64,000 nt of DNA from Tepidimonas aquatica (GTDB lineage Bacteria; Pseudomonadota; Gammaproteobacteria; Burkholderiales; Burkholderiaceae_C). Under the pieces are notes generated by a model. It was not told the origin of the DNA. It saw only the letters and a list, made by a program, of their open reading frames with translations, and did no database searches. Made by a program: the position numbers and the translations under genes. The stretch spans positions 104,201 to 168,200 of the forward strand of contig NZ_VJNA01000001.1 in the NCBI RefSeq assembly GCF_007556585.1, given 5' to 3'. This document shows, in pieces, positions 8,467 through 17,722 of this stretch. Positions within the stretch are counted from its first letter, which is position 1. Each line of letters starts with the position of its first letter.

Positions 8467-10073
8467 CGGGGGTCGGGCACCAGGATGGTGGGGCGGGCCT
8501 CGGGCAGGGTATAGGGGTAGTCGCGGCTGTAGTGCAGGCCGCGGCTTTCCTTGCGCTGCTGGGCCGAGCGCACGATCAGGTCCGCCACCTGCACCAGGTT
8601 GCGCAGCTCCAGCAGGTCGCGCGTGACGTGGAAGCGCGCGTAGAACTCGTGGATTTCGCTGCGCAGCAGCTCGATACGATTGGCCGCGCGTTCCAGCCGC
8701 TTGTCGGTGCGCACGATGCCGACGTAGTCCCACATGAAGCGGCGCAGCTCGTCCCAGTTGTGGCTGATGACGACTTGCTCGTCGGCGTCGCTGACGCGGC
8801 TGTCGTCCCACGGGCGCACGGTGATGGGCGGTGGCGCCGGGTGCGCGACCATGTCCTGCGCGGCGGCGCGGGCAAACACCAGGCACTCCAGCAGCGAGTT
8901 GCTGGCCAGGCGGTTGGCGCCGTGCAGCCCGGTGTAGCTGGCTTCCCCGACGCAGTACAGGCCCGGCAGGTCGGTGCGCGCGCGCAGGTCGGTCACCACG
9001 CCGCCGCAGGTGTAGTGCGCCGCCGGCACCACGGGGATCGGCTCGCGCGTGATGTCGATGCCCAGCTCGGCGCAGCGCTTGAGGATGTTGGGGAAGTGCT
9101 CGTGCAAAAAGGCCGACGGCTGGTGCGAGATGTCCAGGTACACGCACGGGATGCCGTGCTTCTTCATCTCGAAGTCGATCGCGCGCGCGACGATGTCGCG
9201 CGGGGCGAGTTCGGCGCGCGGGTCGTGGTCCGGCATGAAGCGGCGGCTGCCCAGGTGCGGCGGCAGCTTCAGGATGCCGCCTTCGCCCCGCACGGCCTCG
9301 CTGATCAAAAAGCTCTTGGCCTTGGGGTGGTACAGGCACGTGGGGTGGAACTGGATGAACTCCATGTTGGCCACGCGGCAGCCGGCGCGCCAGGCGGCGG
9401 CGATGCCGTCGCCGGTGGCGGTGTCGGGGTTGGAGGTGTACAGGTACACCTTGCCGGCACCGCCGGTGGCCAGCACGGTGTGCGGGGCGACGAACACGTC
9501 CACTTCGTCGCGCGCTTCGTCCAGCACGTAGGCGCCCAGCACGCGGCGCGGGTGCTCGGGCACGGTGGCATGGCGGTCGCTCAGCACCAGGTCGACCAAC
9601 ACATGTGTCTCGAACACGTCGATGTTGGGGGCGGCACGCACGCGCTCGATCAGGGTCTGCTGCACCGCCGCGCCGGTGGCGTCGGCGGCGTGCACGATGC
9701 GCCGGTGGCTGTGGCCGCCTTCGCGCGTCAGGTGCAACCGGTCGCCTTCCTGGGTGAAGGGGGTGCCCAGCGCGCGCAGCCAGCCGATGGCTTCGGGCGC
9801 GTGTTCAACGACGAAGCGTGTGGCCCGCTCGTCGCACAGCCCGGCGCCGGCCACCAGGGTGTCGCGCACGTGGTCTTCGAAGCTGTCGCCTTCGCCCAGC
9901 ACGGCCGCAATGCCGCCCTGCGCCCAGCCGCTGGAGCCGTCGGCGATACCGCGCTTGGTGACGATGGCCACGCGCCAGTGCGGCGGCAGCAGCAGCGCCG
10001 TCGACAGGCCGGCCAAGCCGCTGCCGATGATGAGGGCGTCGTAAACGTGGGTGGTCGTGGCCTGGGTGTTCAT
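8463..10073 (-). CDS. nadB: L-aspartate oxidase
   Basis: An FAD enzyme that oxidises L-aspartate to iminoaspartate, the first step of bacterial de novo NAD synthesis with NadA. The protein is 536 residues, usual for NadB. It starts with the Rossmann motif ALIIGSGLAGLSTAL, has the substrate-loop segment GSSGWAQGGIAAVL, then HGANRLASNSLLECLVFARAAA near the C-terminal third. The start at 10071-10073 (MNTQATTTHVYDALIIG) puts the FAD motif about 13 residues in; the frame is open 14 codons further. It follows scpA with a 41-bp gap and overlaps the EamA gene. nadA and nadC are not in this window. Confidence 0.96.
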   Translation of the reverse strand: MNTQATTTHVYDALIIGSGLAGLSTALLLPPHWRVAIVTKRGIADGSSGWAQGGIAAVLGEGDSFEDHVRDTLVAGAGLCDERATRFVVEHAPEAIGWLRALGTPFTQEGDRLHLTREGGHSHRRIVHAADATGAAVQQTLIERVRAAPNIDVFETHVLVDLVLSDRHATVPEHPRRVLGAYVLDEARDEVDVFVAPHTVLATGGAGKVYLYTSNPDTATGDGIAAAWRAGCRVANMEFIQFHPTCLYHPKAKSFLISEAVRGEGGILKLPPHLGSRRFMPDHDPRAELAPRDIVARAIDFEMKKHGIPCVYLDISHQPSAFLHEHFPNILKRCAELGIDITREPIPVVPAAHYTCGGVVTDLRARTDLPGLYCVGEASYTGLHGANRLASNSLLECLVFARAAAQDMVAHPAPPPITVRPWDDSRVSDADEQVVISHNWDELRRFMWDYVGIVRTDKRLERAANRIELLRSEIHEFYARFHVTRDLLELRNLVQVADLIVRSAQQRKESRGLHYSRDYPYTLPEARPTILVPDPR

Positions 10074-10114
10074 GGTCGGCAAGGCTGCGATGCTAGCATC
10101 GCCGGCCCGTGGCA

Positions 10115-10963
10115 TCAGGTGGGGGTATAGGTCAGGCGCACGTAGATGGGTGCGTAGGGCTCGGCCTGCGTCAGTTCCACCAGCCCCTCCTTGCCCAGCT
10201 CCAGCAACGCGACGAAGGTGACGACGGCCACCGCCACGCCGCGCGCGGGCCCGAACAGGGCGTCGAATTCGACGAAGCGCTGGCCTTGCAGCCGCCGCAG
10301 CAGCTGGCTCATCGTCTCGCGCACCGACAAGGCCTCACGCTGGATGGTGTGGTGCCGCACCAGGCGCGCGCGGCGCACCACCGCGGCCCAGGCCGCGCGC
10401 AGCTCGTCAACCTCGACCTCGGGCCAGCTCGGGGCGGTCGACGGCGCCCACGGCACATGCGCGCACCAAAAGTCGCGTCCGTGTTGCGGCAGGGTTTCCA
10501 GCGCTTGCGCGGCGAGTTTGATGCGCTCGTACTCCAGCAGCCGGCGCACCAGTTCGGCGCGTGGGTCTTCAGGCTCGTCCTCGCCGTCCTCACGCGGCGC
10601 AGGGGGCAGCAGCAGGCGCGACTTGATCTCCAGCAGCATGGCCGCCATCAGCAGGTATTCGGCGGCCAGCTCCAGGTTGCGCTGGCGGATCTGTTCCACG
10701 TAGCCGAGGTACTGGCGCGTGACCTCGGCCATCGGGATGTCGAGGATGTTGAAGTTTTGTCGCCGGATCAGGTACAGCAGCAGGTCCAGCGGCCCCTCGA
10801 AGGCCTCCAGAAAGACCTCCAGCGCGTCGGGGGGGATGTACAGGTCCTGCGGCAGCGCGAACAAGGGCTCGCCGTACAGGCGCGCCAAAGCCACTTGGTC
10901 GACGGTGGCGACCGTCGCACCCTCATCGTGGGTGGGGGGCAGGGTGGCGTCGCCGCCGTTCAC
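10115..10963 (-). CDS. scpA: Segregation and condensation protein ScpA
   Basis: Kleisin subunit of the SMC-ScpAB condensin, which compacts and segregates DNA. The protein is about 282 residues; the N-terminal SMC-neck-binding region holds the signature FEGPLDLLLYLIRRQNF and the C-terminal winged-helix region ends near PIYVRLTYTP. The GTG at 10961-10963 was chosen because it overlaps the stop of the upstream DUF3460 gene as GTGA, a pattern common in this genome; no ATG is available before the conserved domain. scpB is not nearby, so the partner must be elsewhere. Confidence 0.92.
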   Translation of the reverse strand: MNGGDATLPPTHDEGATVATVDQVALARLYGEPLFALPQDLYIPPDALEVFLEAFEGPLDLLLYLIRRQNFNILDIPMAEVTRQYLGYVEQIRQRNLELAAEYLLMAAMLLEIKSRLLLPPAPREDGEDEPEDPRAELVRRLLEYERIKLAAQALETLPQHGRDFWCAHVPWAPSTAPSWPEVEVDELRAAWAAVVRRARLVRHHTIQREALSVRETMSQLLRRLQGQRFVEFDALFGPARGVAVAVVTFVALLELGKEGLVELTQAEPYAPIYVRLTYTPT

Positions 10964-11172
10964 CGCAACGACGGTTCGGTCTGGTACACGTAGGGTTTTT
11001 GCGGTACCCGCGCCGCCTGGGCCTGGCGGGCAAAGTCGCGGTCTTGCGGACGGTCCCACAGCAGCGCGCGGCCGGCGCGTTGCTCGGCCTCCAACTGCGG
11101 CTTGGCGCGCTTGAGCTCGTTGAGAAACTGGGTGGCGTCGGAGACGTAGTCAGGCAAACCGAGCAGGTTCAT
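10960..11172 (-). CDS. DUF3460 family small protein
   Basis: A 70-residue acidic/basic cytoplasmic protein of the betaproteobacterial DUF3460 family: MNLLGLPDYVSDATQFLNEL, then AEQRAGRALLWDRPQD and a C-terminal PYVYQTEP. No catalytic motif is visible and the function is unknown. Its stop overlaps the scpA GTG, so it is co-transcribed with scpA, a linkage I recall from other Burkholderiales. The start was chosen where the family begins; an in-frame ATG lies upstream. Confidence 0.82.
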   Translation of the reverse strand: MNLLGLPDYVSDATQFLNELKRAKPQLEAEQRAGRALLWDRPQDRDFARQAQAARVPQKPYVYQTEPSLR

Positions 11173-11207
11173 GGCACAGGTCGTGAAGGGGTTGAGGTGT
11201 GCAGCCA

Positions 11208-12926
11208 TCATTCTAGGGGCGCGGCACGATCGTCGGCTGGGGTGGCCGCATGCGGCGTCGGGTCGGCGGCGCGGGCCGGACGCTGCCAAGCCGACCAGGC
11301 GTGCAGGCGATCCAGAAAACCGCTGCGGCGCATCAGCGACAGCGGCTGCTCGTGCAGGCCGTCGATGGACAAGCGGCCGCCGCAGCGTGCGATGGCTTGT
11401 TGCACCCCCTCCAGCGCGTCCAGCCCCGTGGTGTCGAGCAACTGCAGATCGCTGGCGTCGAGCCGCACGTCCACGCCGTCGGCGGCCTGCTCCACCGCGT
11501 CGGTCAGCGCGTCCAGCTTGGTGACGGCGCCAAAAAAGAGCGAGCCGTACAGGTGGGCCTCGATGCGGCCAGGGCTGACGCGGTTGAGCGTGACGCGAAA
11601 CAGGCTGCTTTGCCGCCGTACGAACAGCGCCACCGCCAGCACCAGCCCCAGCTCCACCGCCACCGTGAGGTCGAAGATGACCGTCACGGCAAAGGTGCTC
11701 AGCAGCATCAGGCGGTAGTGGTGGCTGAAGTGCTTGAGGCGCGCAAACTCGCGCCACTCGCCCATGTTCCAGGCGACGAACAGCAAGATGCCGGCCAGCA
11801 CGGCCAGCGGCACATGGCGCGCCAGGGGTGCGGCCAGCAGCACGATGGCCGCCAGCGTCGCCGCGTGCACCATGCCCGCGACGCCGCTGGTGGCCCCGCC
11901 GCGGATGTTGGTGACCGTGCGCGCGATGGTGCCCGTGGCCGGCATGCCACCGATGAACGGCACCACCGCGTTGGCGATGCCCTGCGCCATCAGCTCCTGG
12001 TTGGGGTCGTGCTTGCGGCCGCCGTGCAACTGGTCGGCCACCCGCGCGCACAGCAGCGACTCGATCGCGCCCAGCAAGGCGATGGTCAGCGTCGGGGTGA
12101 CGAGCTGGCGCACGGTTTGCCAGGACACGTCGGGCCACACCAGCGCGGGCAGCCCCTGCGGGATGCTGCCAAAGCGGCTGCCGATCGTGTCCACCGGCCA
12201 CTGCAGCGCCCAGGCCAGCAGCGACAGGGTGACCAGGGCCACCACTGGCGCCGGCAGACGCGAGGTGGCGCGCAGCGCGCTGACGCCCTCCAGCGCGTCC
12301 AGCCGCTGGCGAAAGGCCGAATCCGTGGCCCACAGCCGCGGCCACACGAACAGCCCCAGCACGCACAGGCTCGCCAGCGCCACCGAGTACGGGTTGACCG
12401 TGGACAGCGCCCCACCCACCGTGTGCAGGATGCCGAAAAAATCCGCCGGCATCTTGGCCACTTGCAGCCCCAGCGCGTCGCGCAACTGCGACAGCCCAAT
12501 GAGCACCGCGATGCCGTTGGTAAAGCCGATGACGACGCTGACCGGCACGAAGCGCACCAGCACCCCCAGGCGCAGCCAGCCCATGGCAAACAGCAGCAGC
12601 CCCGCGCAGAAGGTGGACACCAGCAGCCCGCCGACGCCGTGCCGCTCGACGATGCCATAGACGATGACGATGAAGGCGCCCGCCGGACCGCCGATTTGCA
12701 CCGACGTGCCGCCCAGCAGCGCGATGATCAGGCCCGCCACGATGGCGGTCCACAGGCCGGCCTCGGGGGGCAGACCGCTGGCGATGGCAAACGCCATGGC
12801 CAGCGGCAGCGCAACGACGCCGACGGTTACACCAGCGCCCAGGTCGCGCAGCAGGCGCGCGCGGTTGTAGGTGCGCAGGTCATCAAGTAGGCGGGGGTGA
12901 AAGGGATGCAGTGCCCAGCGGGCCAT
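11208..12926 (-). CDS. SulP-family anion permease with C-terminal STAS domain
   Basis: A 572-residue inner-membrane transporter. The N-terminal sulfate-transporter domain starts with RLLRDLGAGVTVGVVALPLAMAFAIASGLPPEAGLWTAIV-type sequence and spans about 10-14 helices; the STAS domain follows near the end (DVRLDASDLQLLDTTGLDAL). The start at 12924-12926 is supported by GGAGG six bases upstream. A second in-frame ATG lies 15 bases earlier. Family members carry sulfate, bicarbonate or dicarboxylates; sequence alone does not decide. It lies 35 bp upstream of DUF3460-scpA and may share a transcript. Confidence 0.92.
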   Translation of the reverse strand: MARWALHPFHPRLLDDLRTYNRARLLRDLGAGVTVGVVALPLAMAFAIASGLPPEAGLWTAIVAGLIIALLGGTSVQIGGPAGAFIVIVYGIVERHGVGGLLVSTFCAGLLLFAMGWLRLGVLVRFVPVSVVIGFTNGIAVLIGLSQLRDALGLQVAKMPADFFGILHTVGGALSTVNPYSVALASLCVLGLFVWPRLWATDSAFRQRLDALEGVSALRATSRLPAPVVALVTLSLLAWALQWPVDTIGSRFGSIPQGLPALVWPDVSWQTVRQLVTPTLTIALLGAIESLLCARVADQLHGGRKHDPNQELMAQGIANAVVPFIGGMPATGTIARTVTNIRGGATSGVAGMVHAATLAAIVLLAAPLARHVPLAVLAGILLFVAWNMGEWREFARLKHFSHHYRLMLLSTFAVTVIFDLTVAVELGLVLAVALFVRRQSSLFRVTLNRVSPGRIEAHLYGSLFFGAVTKLDALTDAVEQAADGVDVRLDASDLQLLDTTGLDALEGVQQAIARCGGRLSIDGLHEQPLSLMRRSGFLDRLHAWSAWQRPARAADPTPHAATPADDRAAPLE

Positions 12927-13017
12927 AGGGAACCTCCACATGCGTGCAATACCAACGGAGGGCGATGTTGGCCCGCGCGTGGAGGTCCGCAATGACGCAG
13001 CCGCGTGATGAACCGGC

Positions 13018-13040
13018 GCCGCGCGGTCAGTCCGCGCGGC
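13018..13040. other. Perfect GC-rich hairpin in the SulP gene leader
   Basis: GCCGCGCGG and CCGCGCGGC form a 9-bp perfect stem with a 5-base loop (TCAGT). It lies in the 177-bp gap between the metG stop and the SulP start, about 92 bp upstream of the SulP ATG, and has no T-tract on either side. It could be a leader structure or a factor-assisted stop for metG read-through. Confidence 0.4.
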
Positions 13041-13103
13041 GGCTGGTTGCGGTGCTGGGGGCACGCGGTCGTCACGGTGTCCCAAGTATACGCCCGCGCG
13101 CCG

Positions 13104-15224
13104 TCAGCGCACGCGCATGCCCGGCTCGGCGCCCGGGTGGGGCTCCAGGATGTACAGCCCGGGGTGGGCGGCGCCATCGGCGTGGCTGGCGGCCAGCACC
13201 ATGCCCTCGCTGAGGCCAAACTTCATCTTGCGCGGCGCGAGGTTGGCCACCAGCACGGTGAGCTTGCCGACGAGCTGCTCGGGCGCGTAGGCGCTGGCGA
13301 TGCCGGAAAAGACGTTGCGTGTGCGCCCCTCGCCGACGTCCAGCGTTAGCCGCAGCAGCTTGGTGGAGCCCTCCACACGCTCGCAGGCCACGATGCGCGC
13401 GATGCGCAGATCGACCTTGGCAAAGTCGTCGATCGTGATGGTGGGGGCGATGGGCTCGCCACCCGGCGTGGCCGCCGCCGTGTCGCCGCCGGACGCTGGC
13501 ACCATGGGCGGGTTGGGTGGCGCGGGCGGTTCGAACAGCGCTTGCAGCGCCTGCGCGTCCACGCGCTGCATCAGGTGCTGGTACGGCGCGATCGTGTGCC
13601 CGGCGCCCAGCGGCTGGCCGGCGTTGGCAAAGTCCAGCGGCGCGCAGCGCAGGAAGGCCTCCACCCGCTCGGCGGTGGCGGGCAGCACCGGCTTGAGCAT
13701 CGCGGTCAGCACGCGAAACGCCTCGATGCAGGTCGTGCACACGTCGTGCAGCCGCTCCTGCAGCTCGGGCTGTTTGGCCAGCTCCCACGGTTTGTTGGTG
13801 TCCACATAGGCGTTGACGCGGTCGGCCAGTTGCATGATCTCGCGCACGGCCTTGCCGTACTCGCGCTCGGCCCACAGCTCGGCCACGGCGGGCAGCGCCG
13901 ACTGCAGCGTGTCCAGCAGCGCTTCGCCGTCGGGCGAGATGGCGCCCAGCCGCCCGTCAAAGCGCTTGCTGATGAAGCCGGCGGCGCGCGCGGCGATGTT
14001 GACGTATTTGCCCACCAGGTCGCTGTTGACGCGCGCCACGAAGTCGTCCGGGTTGAAGTCGACGTCTTCGACGCGCGGGTTGAGTTTGGCGGCCAGGTAG
14101 TAGCGCAGCCACTCGGGGTTGAGGCCCAGCTTCAGGTAGCGCAGCGGGTCGATGCCGGTGCCGCGGCTTTTGGACATCTTGGCGCCGCTGACCGTGATGA
14201 AGCCGTGCACGAACACGTGCGTGGGTGTTTTGCGGCCGGCAAAGTGCAGCATCGCCGGCCAAAACAGCGTGTGGAAGTAGGCGATGTCCTTGCCAATGAA
14301 GTGGATTTGCTCCACCGCCGGGTCGGCGATGAACTCCTCGAAGCTCTGGGTGGTGCGCGAGGGCGGGTGCCAATGCGAGGCGGCCTGCCCCTTGTCGAAG
14401 TGGTTTTTCAGGCTGGCCAGGTAGCCGATCGGGGCGTCGAGCCAGACGTAGAAGTATTTGCCCGGAGCGTCGGGAATTTCGATGCCGAAGTACGGCGCGT
14501 CGCGTGAGATGTCCCAATCGCTCAGACCCACGCGCCCGTCGTCGCCGACGGTGAACCACTCGCGAACTTTGTTGACCACTTCGGGCTGCAGCCGCCCGGG
14601 GGTGCTGGTCCATTCCTCCAAAAACTGCACGCAACGCGGGTCGGACAGTTTGAAGAAAAGGTGCTGCGATTGGCGCAGCTCGGGCGTGGCGCCCGACAGC
14701 GTCGAGGTCGGGTTGCGCAGCTCGGTGGGGCTGTACACGGCGCCGCAGGCTTCGCAGGCGTCGCCGTACTGGTCGGGCGCACCACAGTGCGGGCATTGGC
14801 CCTTGATGTAGCGGTCCGGCAAGAACATCCCCTTGACCGGGTCGTAAAACTGCTCGATCGTGCGCAGCTCGATCAGGCCGGCCGCTTTGAGGGCGAGGTA
14901 AATCGATTGCGCCAACGCGTGGTTTTCAGGCGCGTCGGTGCTGTGCCAGTTGTCAAAGCGGATGTGAAAGCCGTCCAGGTACTGCGCGCGCCCGGCCACG
15001 ATCTCGGCCACGAACTGCTGGGGCGTTTTGCCGGCTTTTTCGGCGGCGATCATGATCGGGGCACCGTGCACGTCGTCGGCGCCAACGAAGTGCACCTCGT
15101 GGCCCAGCAGGCGCTGTGTTCGAACCCAAACGTCGGCCTGGATGTACTCCATGATGTGGCCGATGTGGAAGTGGCCGTTGGCGTAGGGCAGCGCGGCGGT
15201 GACGAACAGACGGCGGTGGCTCAT
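13104..15224 (-). CDS. metG: Methionyl-tRNA synthetase
   Basis: Charges tRNA-Met with methionine. A 706-residue long-form enzyme: class I HIGH motif as [12 protein letters not shown] near the N-terminus, a zinc knuckle CPHC...CEAC, the KMSKS loop ([12 protein letters not shown]), an anticodon-binding helical domain, and a C-terminal Trbp111-like tRNA-binding domain after an Ala/Pro linker ([20 protein letters not shown]). The start [17 protein letters not shown] was chosen by alignment; the frame is open 17 codons upstream. It is divergent from apbC. Confidence 0.97.
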   Translation of the reverse strand: MSHRRLFVTAALPYANGHFHIGHIMEYIQADVWVRTQRLLGHEVHFVGADDVHGAPIMIAAEKAGKTPQQFVAEIVAGRAQYLDGFHIRFDNWHSTDAPENHALAQSIYLALKAAGLIELRTIEQFYDPVKGMFLPDRYIKGQCPHCGAPDQYGDACEACGAVYSPTELRNPTSTLSGATPELRQSQHLFFKLSDPRCVQFLEEWTSTPGRLQPEVVNKVREWFTVGDDGRVGLSDWDISRDAPYFGIEIPDAPGKYFYVWLDAPIGYLASLKNHFDKGQAASHWHPPSRTTQSFEEFIADPAVEQIHFIGKDIAYFHTLFWPAMLHFAGRKTPTHVFVHGFITVSGAKMSKSRGTGIDPLRYLKLGLNPEWLRYYLAAKLNPRVEDVDFNPDDFVARVNSDLVGKYVNIAARAAGFISKRFDGRLGAISPDGEALLDTLQSALPAVAELWAEREYGKAVREIMQLADRVNAYVDTNKPWELAKQPELQERLHDVCTTCIEAFRVLTAMLKPVLPATAERVEAFLRCAPLDFANAGQPLGAGHTIAPYQHLMQRVDAQALQALFEPPAPPNPPMVPASGGDTAAATPGGEPIAPTITIDDFAKVDLRIARIVACERVEGSTKLLRLTLDVGEGRTRNVFSGIASAYAPEQLVGKLTVLVANLAPRKMKFGLSEGMVLAASHADGAAHPGLYILEPHPGAEPGMRVR

Positions 15225-15365
15225 GGACAGCACGCAAGGGGCTAGTGAAAGAATCCCGGATTGTACTGAGGGCATCCGCGGGCTGAGCCCCGGAGACCTG
15301 CGGTGCCAGCGGCTAGACTATTCCTTTCGCAACCATCCATCACCCACGCGAGGAGCGAGGCATCC

Positions 15366-16457
15366 ATGAGCATCGACACCCAGGCCCTGCTGCAGGCGCT
15401 GCAAGCTGTGGTCGATCCCAACACCGGCAAAGACTTCGTGACCACCAAGGCGCTGACAAACCTGCAGGTCCACGGCGATGAGGTGGCGTTCGAGGTCGAG
15501 TTGAGCTACCCGGCGCGCAGCCAGCACGACGCGCTGCGCTGCCAGCTGGTGGCGGCAGCGCGTGGCGTGCCGGGGGTGGGCAACGTGTCGGTGCAAATCA
15601 CCACCCGCATCCAGGCGCATGCGGTGCAGCGCGGCGTGGCGTTGTTGCCGCAGGTGCGCAACGTGGTGGCGGTGGCCTCGGGCAAAGGGGGCGTGGGCAA
15701 AAGCACCACGGCCGTCAACCTGGCGCTGGCGCTGGCGGCCGAAGGCGCCCGCGTGGGCCTGCTCGACGCCGACATCTACGGCCCCAGCCAGCCGATGATG
15801 ATGGGCATCGAAGGTCGCCCCGAAAGCCTCGATGGGCAGACGATGGAGCCGCTGGTCAACTACGGCGTGCAGGTCATGTCGATCGGCTTTTTGGTGGACA
15901 AGCACGAAGCCATGATCTGGCGCGGCCCCATGGCCACGCAGGCGCTGGAGCAACTGCTGCGCCAGACGAACTGGCAGGACCTGGACTACCTGATCGTGGA
16001 CATGCCACCCGGCACCGGCGACATCCAGCTCACGCTGAGCCAGCGCGTGCCGCTCACTGGCGCGGTGATCGTGACGACCCCGCAAGACATTGCGCTGCTC
16101 GACGCGCGCAAGGGCATCACGATGTTCCAAAAGGTCAACGTGCCGATTTTGGGCATCGTCGAAAACATGGCCGTGCACGTGTGCCCGCAGTGTGGGCACG
16201 CCGAACATATTTTTGGCGCCGAGGGTGGCAAGCGCATGGCCGCCGAGCTGGGGGTGCCGTACCTGGGGGCCTTGCCGCTCAACCGCAGCATCCGCGAGCA
16301 GGCCGACAGCGGCCGCCCCACCGTCGTGGCCGACCCGGACGGCGAGCTGGCCGCGCAGTACAAGGCGGTGGCGCGCCAGGTGGCGCTGGCGGTGGCCGCG
16401 CGCGCCAAGGATTATTCAAGCAAGTTCCCCACGATCACCATCAGCCGTGCCACCTGA
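15366..16457 (+). CDS. apbC: Iron-sulfur cluster carrier ATPase (Mrp/ApbC)
   Basis: A 363-residue P-loop protein that carries and transfers Fe-S clusters in the cytoplasm. An N-terminal MIP18/DUF59-like domain (about 1-90) precedes the deviant Walker A GKGGVGKST near residue 106. The cluster-binding CPQC is at C273 and C276, and DMPPGTGD is present, as in the Mrp family. GAGGAGCGAGG upstream supports the ATG at 15366. It is divergent from metG, a pairing I recall from other betaproteobacteria. Confidence 0.95.
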   Translation: MSIDTQALLQALQAVVDPNTGKDFVTTKALTNLQVHGDEVAFEVELSYPARSQHDALRCQLVAAARGVPGVGNVSVQITTRIQAHAVQRGVALLPQVRNVVAVASGKGGVGKSTTAVNLALALAAEGARVGLLDADIYGPSQPMMMGIEGRPESLDGQTMEPLVNYGVQVMSIGFLVDKHEAMIWRGPMATQALEQLLRQTNWQDLDYLIVDMPPGTGDIQLTLSQRVPLTGAVIVTTPQDIALLDARKGITMFQKVNVPILGIVENMAVHVCPQCGHAEHIFGAEGGKRMAAELGVPYLGALPLNRSIREQADSGRPTVVADPDGELAAQYKAVARQVALAVAARAKDYSSKFPTITISRAT

Positions 16458-16496
16458 GGTCGGTCGGCTGTCAAGTCGACCCCCTCCTATCCCTCC

Positions 16497-16502
16497 TATA
16501 AT
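16497..16502 (+). promoter_or_regulatory. Probable -10 box of the galE promoter
   Basis: A consensus TATAAT lies 70 bp upstream of the galE start in the 114-bp gap after apbC. The -35 region is weak (no clear TTGACA at 16-18 bp). Confidence 0.45.
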
Positions 16503-16571
16503 GACCCGCACGAACGTCACACACAGCCGCAGCAGGCCGTGATGGCGCGGTCGCGGCAGGGGAAGGCAGGT

Positions 16572-17591
16572 ATGAACATTTTGCTCACCGGGGGGACCGG
16601 CTACATCGGCAGCCACACCGCCGTCGTGTTGGCCGAGGCTGGGCACCAGGTTGTTTTGCTGGACAACCTCGCCAACAGCCAGGCCGGTGTGGCGCAGCGC
16701 CTCGGCGCCCTCATCGGCCAGACCCCGCCGCTGGAAGTGGTGGATGTGCTCGACACCGTGCGCGTGCGCATGGTGTTGCGGCATTACCGCATCGAGGCGG
16801 TGGTGCACTTCGCCGGGCTGAAAGCGGTGGGCGAGTCGGTGGCGCAGCCGCTGACGTACTACCACAACAACGTGGCGGGCACCGTGAGCCTGCTGCAGGC
16901 CATGCAGGCTGAGGGGGTGCGCCAGCTTGTCTTTTCCAGCAGCGCCACCGTCTATGGCCAGCCGCAGTACCTGCCGTTGGACGAAGATCACCCCACCGGG
17001 GCCACCAACCCGTACGGCCGCACCAAGCTGCACATCGAGCACATGCTGCAGGACCTGGCGGCCAGCGACCCCTTGTGGCGGATCGCCATCCTGCGCTACT
17101 TCAACCCGGTGGGCGCGCACCCCAGCGGCCTGATCGGCGAGGACCCCAACGGCATTCCCAACAACCTGATGCCCTACATCGCGCGGGTGGCAGCGGGGCG
17201 GTTGCCACACCTCAACGTCTGGGGTGACGACTACCCCACGCCCGACGGCACCGGCGTGCGGGACTACATCCATGTGATGGACCTGGCCGAAGGTCATCGC
17301 GCGGCGCTGGACCACCTGGCGCGCAGCCCGCAGCCGTGCGAGGTGTTCAACCTTGGCACCGGACAGGGCACCAGCGTGCTACAAATGGTGCGCGCGTTCG
17401 AGCAGGCCAGCGGGCAGCGTGTGCCGTACCGCATCGCGGCGCGGCGGCCCGGGGACGTGGCCGCGTGCTGGGCCGACCCGGCCAAGGCGCAGCGCGTGCT
17501 GGGCTGGCGCGCCACGCACGACGTGCACGACATGTGCGCCAGTGCGTGGGCCTACGTGCGCACCAGCGCGGCGGCGGCGCTGGTGGCGTAG
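16572..17591 (+). CDS. galE: UDP-glucose 4-epimerase
   Basis: Interconverts UDP-glucose and UDP-galactose (sugar nucleotides for surface polysaccharide or galactose use). The 339-residue SDR protein has the NAD motif [15 protein letters not shown] at the N-terminus, the catalytic Y148-x3-K152 (YGRTK), and the GalE segments [13 protein letters not shown] and [24 protein letters not shown] precedes the ATG at 16572. It sits between apbC and metH2 with no other sugar genes nearby. Confidence 0.95.
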   Translation: MNILLTGGTGYIGSHTAVVLAEAGHQVVLLDNLANSQAGVAQRLGALIGQTPPLEVVDVLDTVRVRMVLRHYRIEAVVHFAGLKAVGESVAQPLTYYHNNVAGTVSLLQAMQAEGVRQLVFSSSATVYGQPQYLPLDEDHPTGATNPYGRTKLHIEHMLQDLAASDPLWRIAILRYFNPVGAHPSGLIGEDPNGIPNNLMPYIARVAAGRLPHLNVWGDDYPTPDGTGVRDYIHVMDLAEGHRAALDHLARSPQPCEVFNLGTGQGTSVLQMVRAFEQASGQRVPYRIAARRPGDVAACWADPAKAQRVLGWRATHDVHDMCASAWAYVRTSAAAALVA

Positions 17592-17643
17592 CGCGCCGAC
17601 CGTGCGCCCGGCCCCGCGGGTCCACGGCCCGTGGACGCCCGCC

Positions 17644-17649
17644 TACAAT
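17644..17649 (+). promoter_or_regulatory. Probable -10 box (TACAAT) of metH2
   Basis: TACAAT in the context GCCTACAATGG lies between galE and metH2. The same CCTACAAT context occurs upstream of the M16 protease gene at 59654-59661. If used, transcription starts near 17656, which rules out the overlapping ATG at 17648 as the metH2 start. Confidence 0.45.
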
Positions 17650-17722
17650 GGCATGTTTTGACCAACGTGCGGCCGTGACTGCGGTGTCTTCCGAATTCCC
17701 TTCGTCCCCTGCGGTGCCCCCG

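Noticed and set aside
8467..9339. Apparent N-terminal extension of the EamA transporter
   Set aside because: The extension is nadB read in another frame, is highly Arg/Pro-rich, and the transporter has a normal start overlapping the nadB stop.
8460..10130. 556-codon plus-strand frame antisense to nadB
   Set aside because: Composition is typical of an antisense shadow and nadB is complete with all motifs on the other strand.
17592..17722. Possible cobalamin riboswitch upstream of metH2, and the TCCAC/GTGGA hairpin at 17621-17635 as a terminator
   Set aside because: The spacer is too short for a cobalamin riboswitch and has no B12-box; the small hairpin lacks a T-tract and overlaps the likely promoter region.
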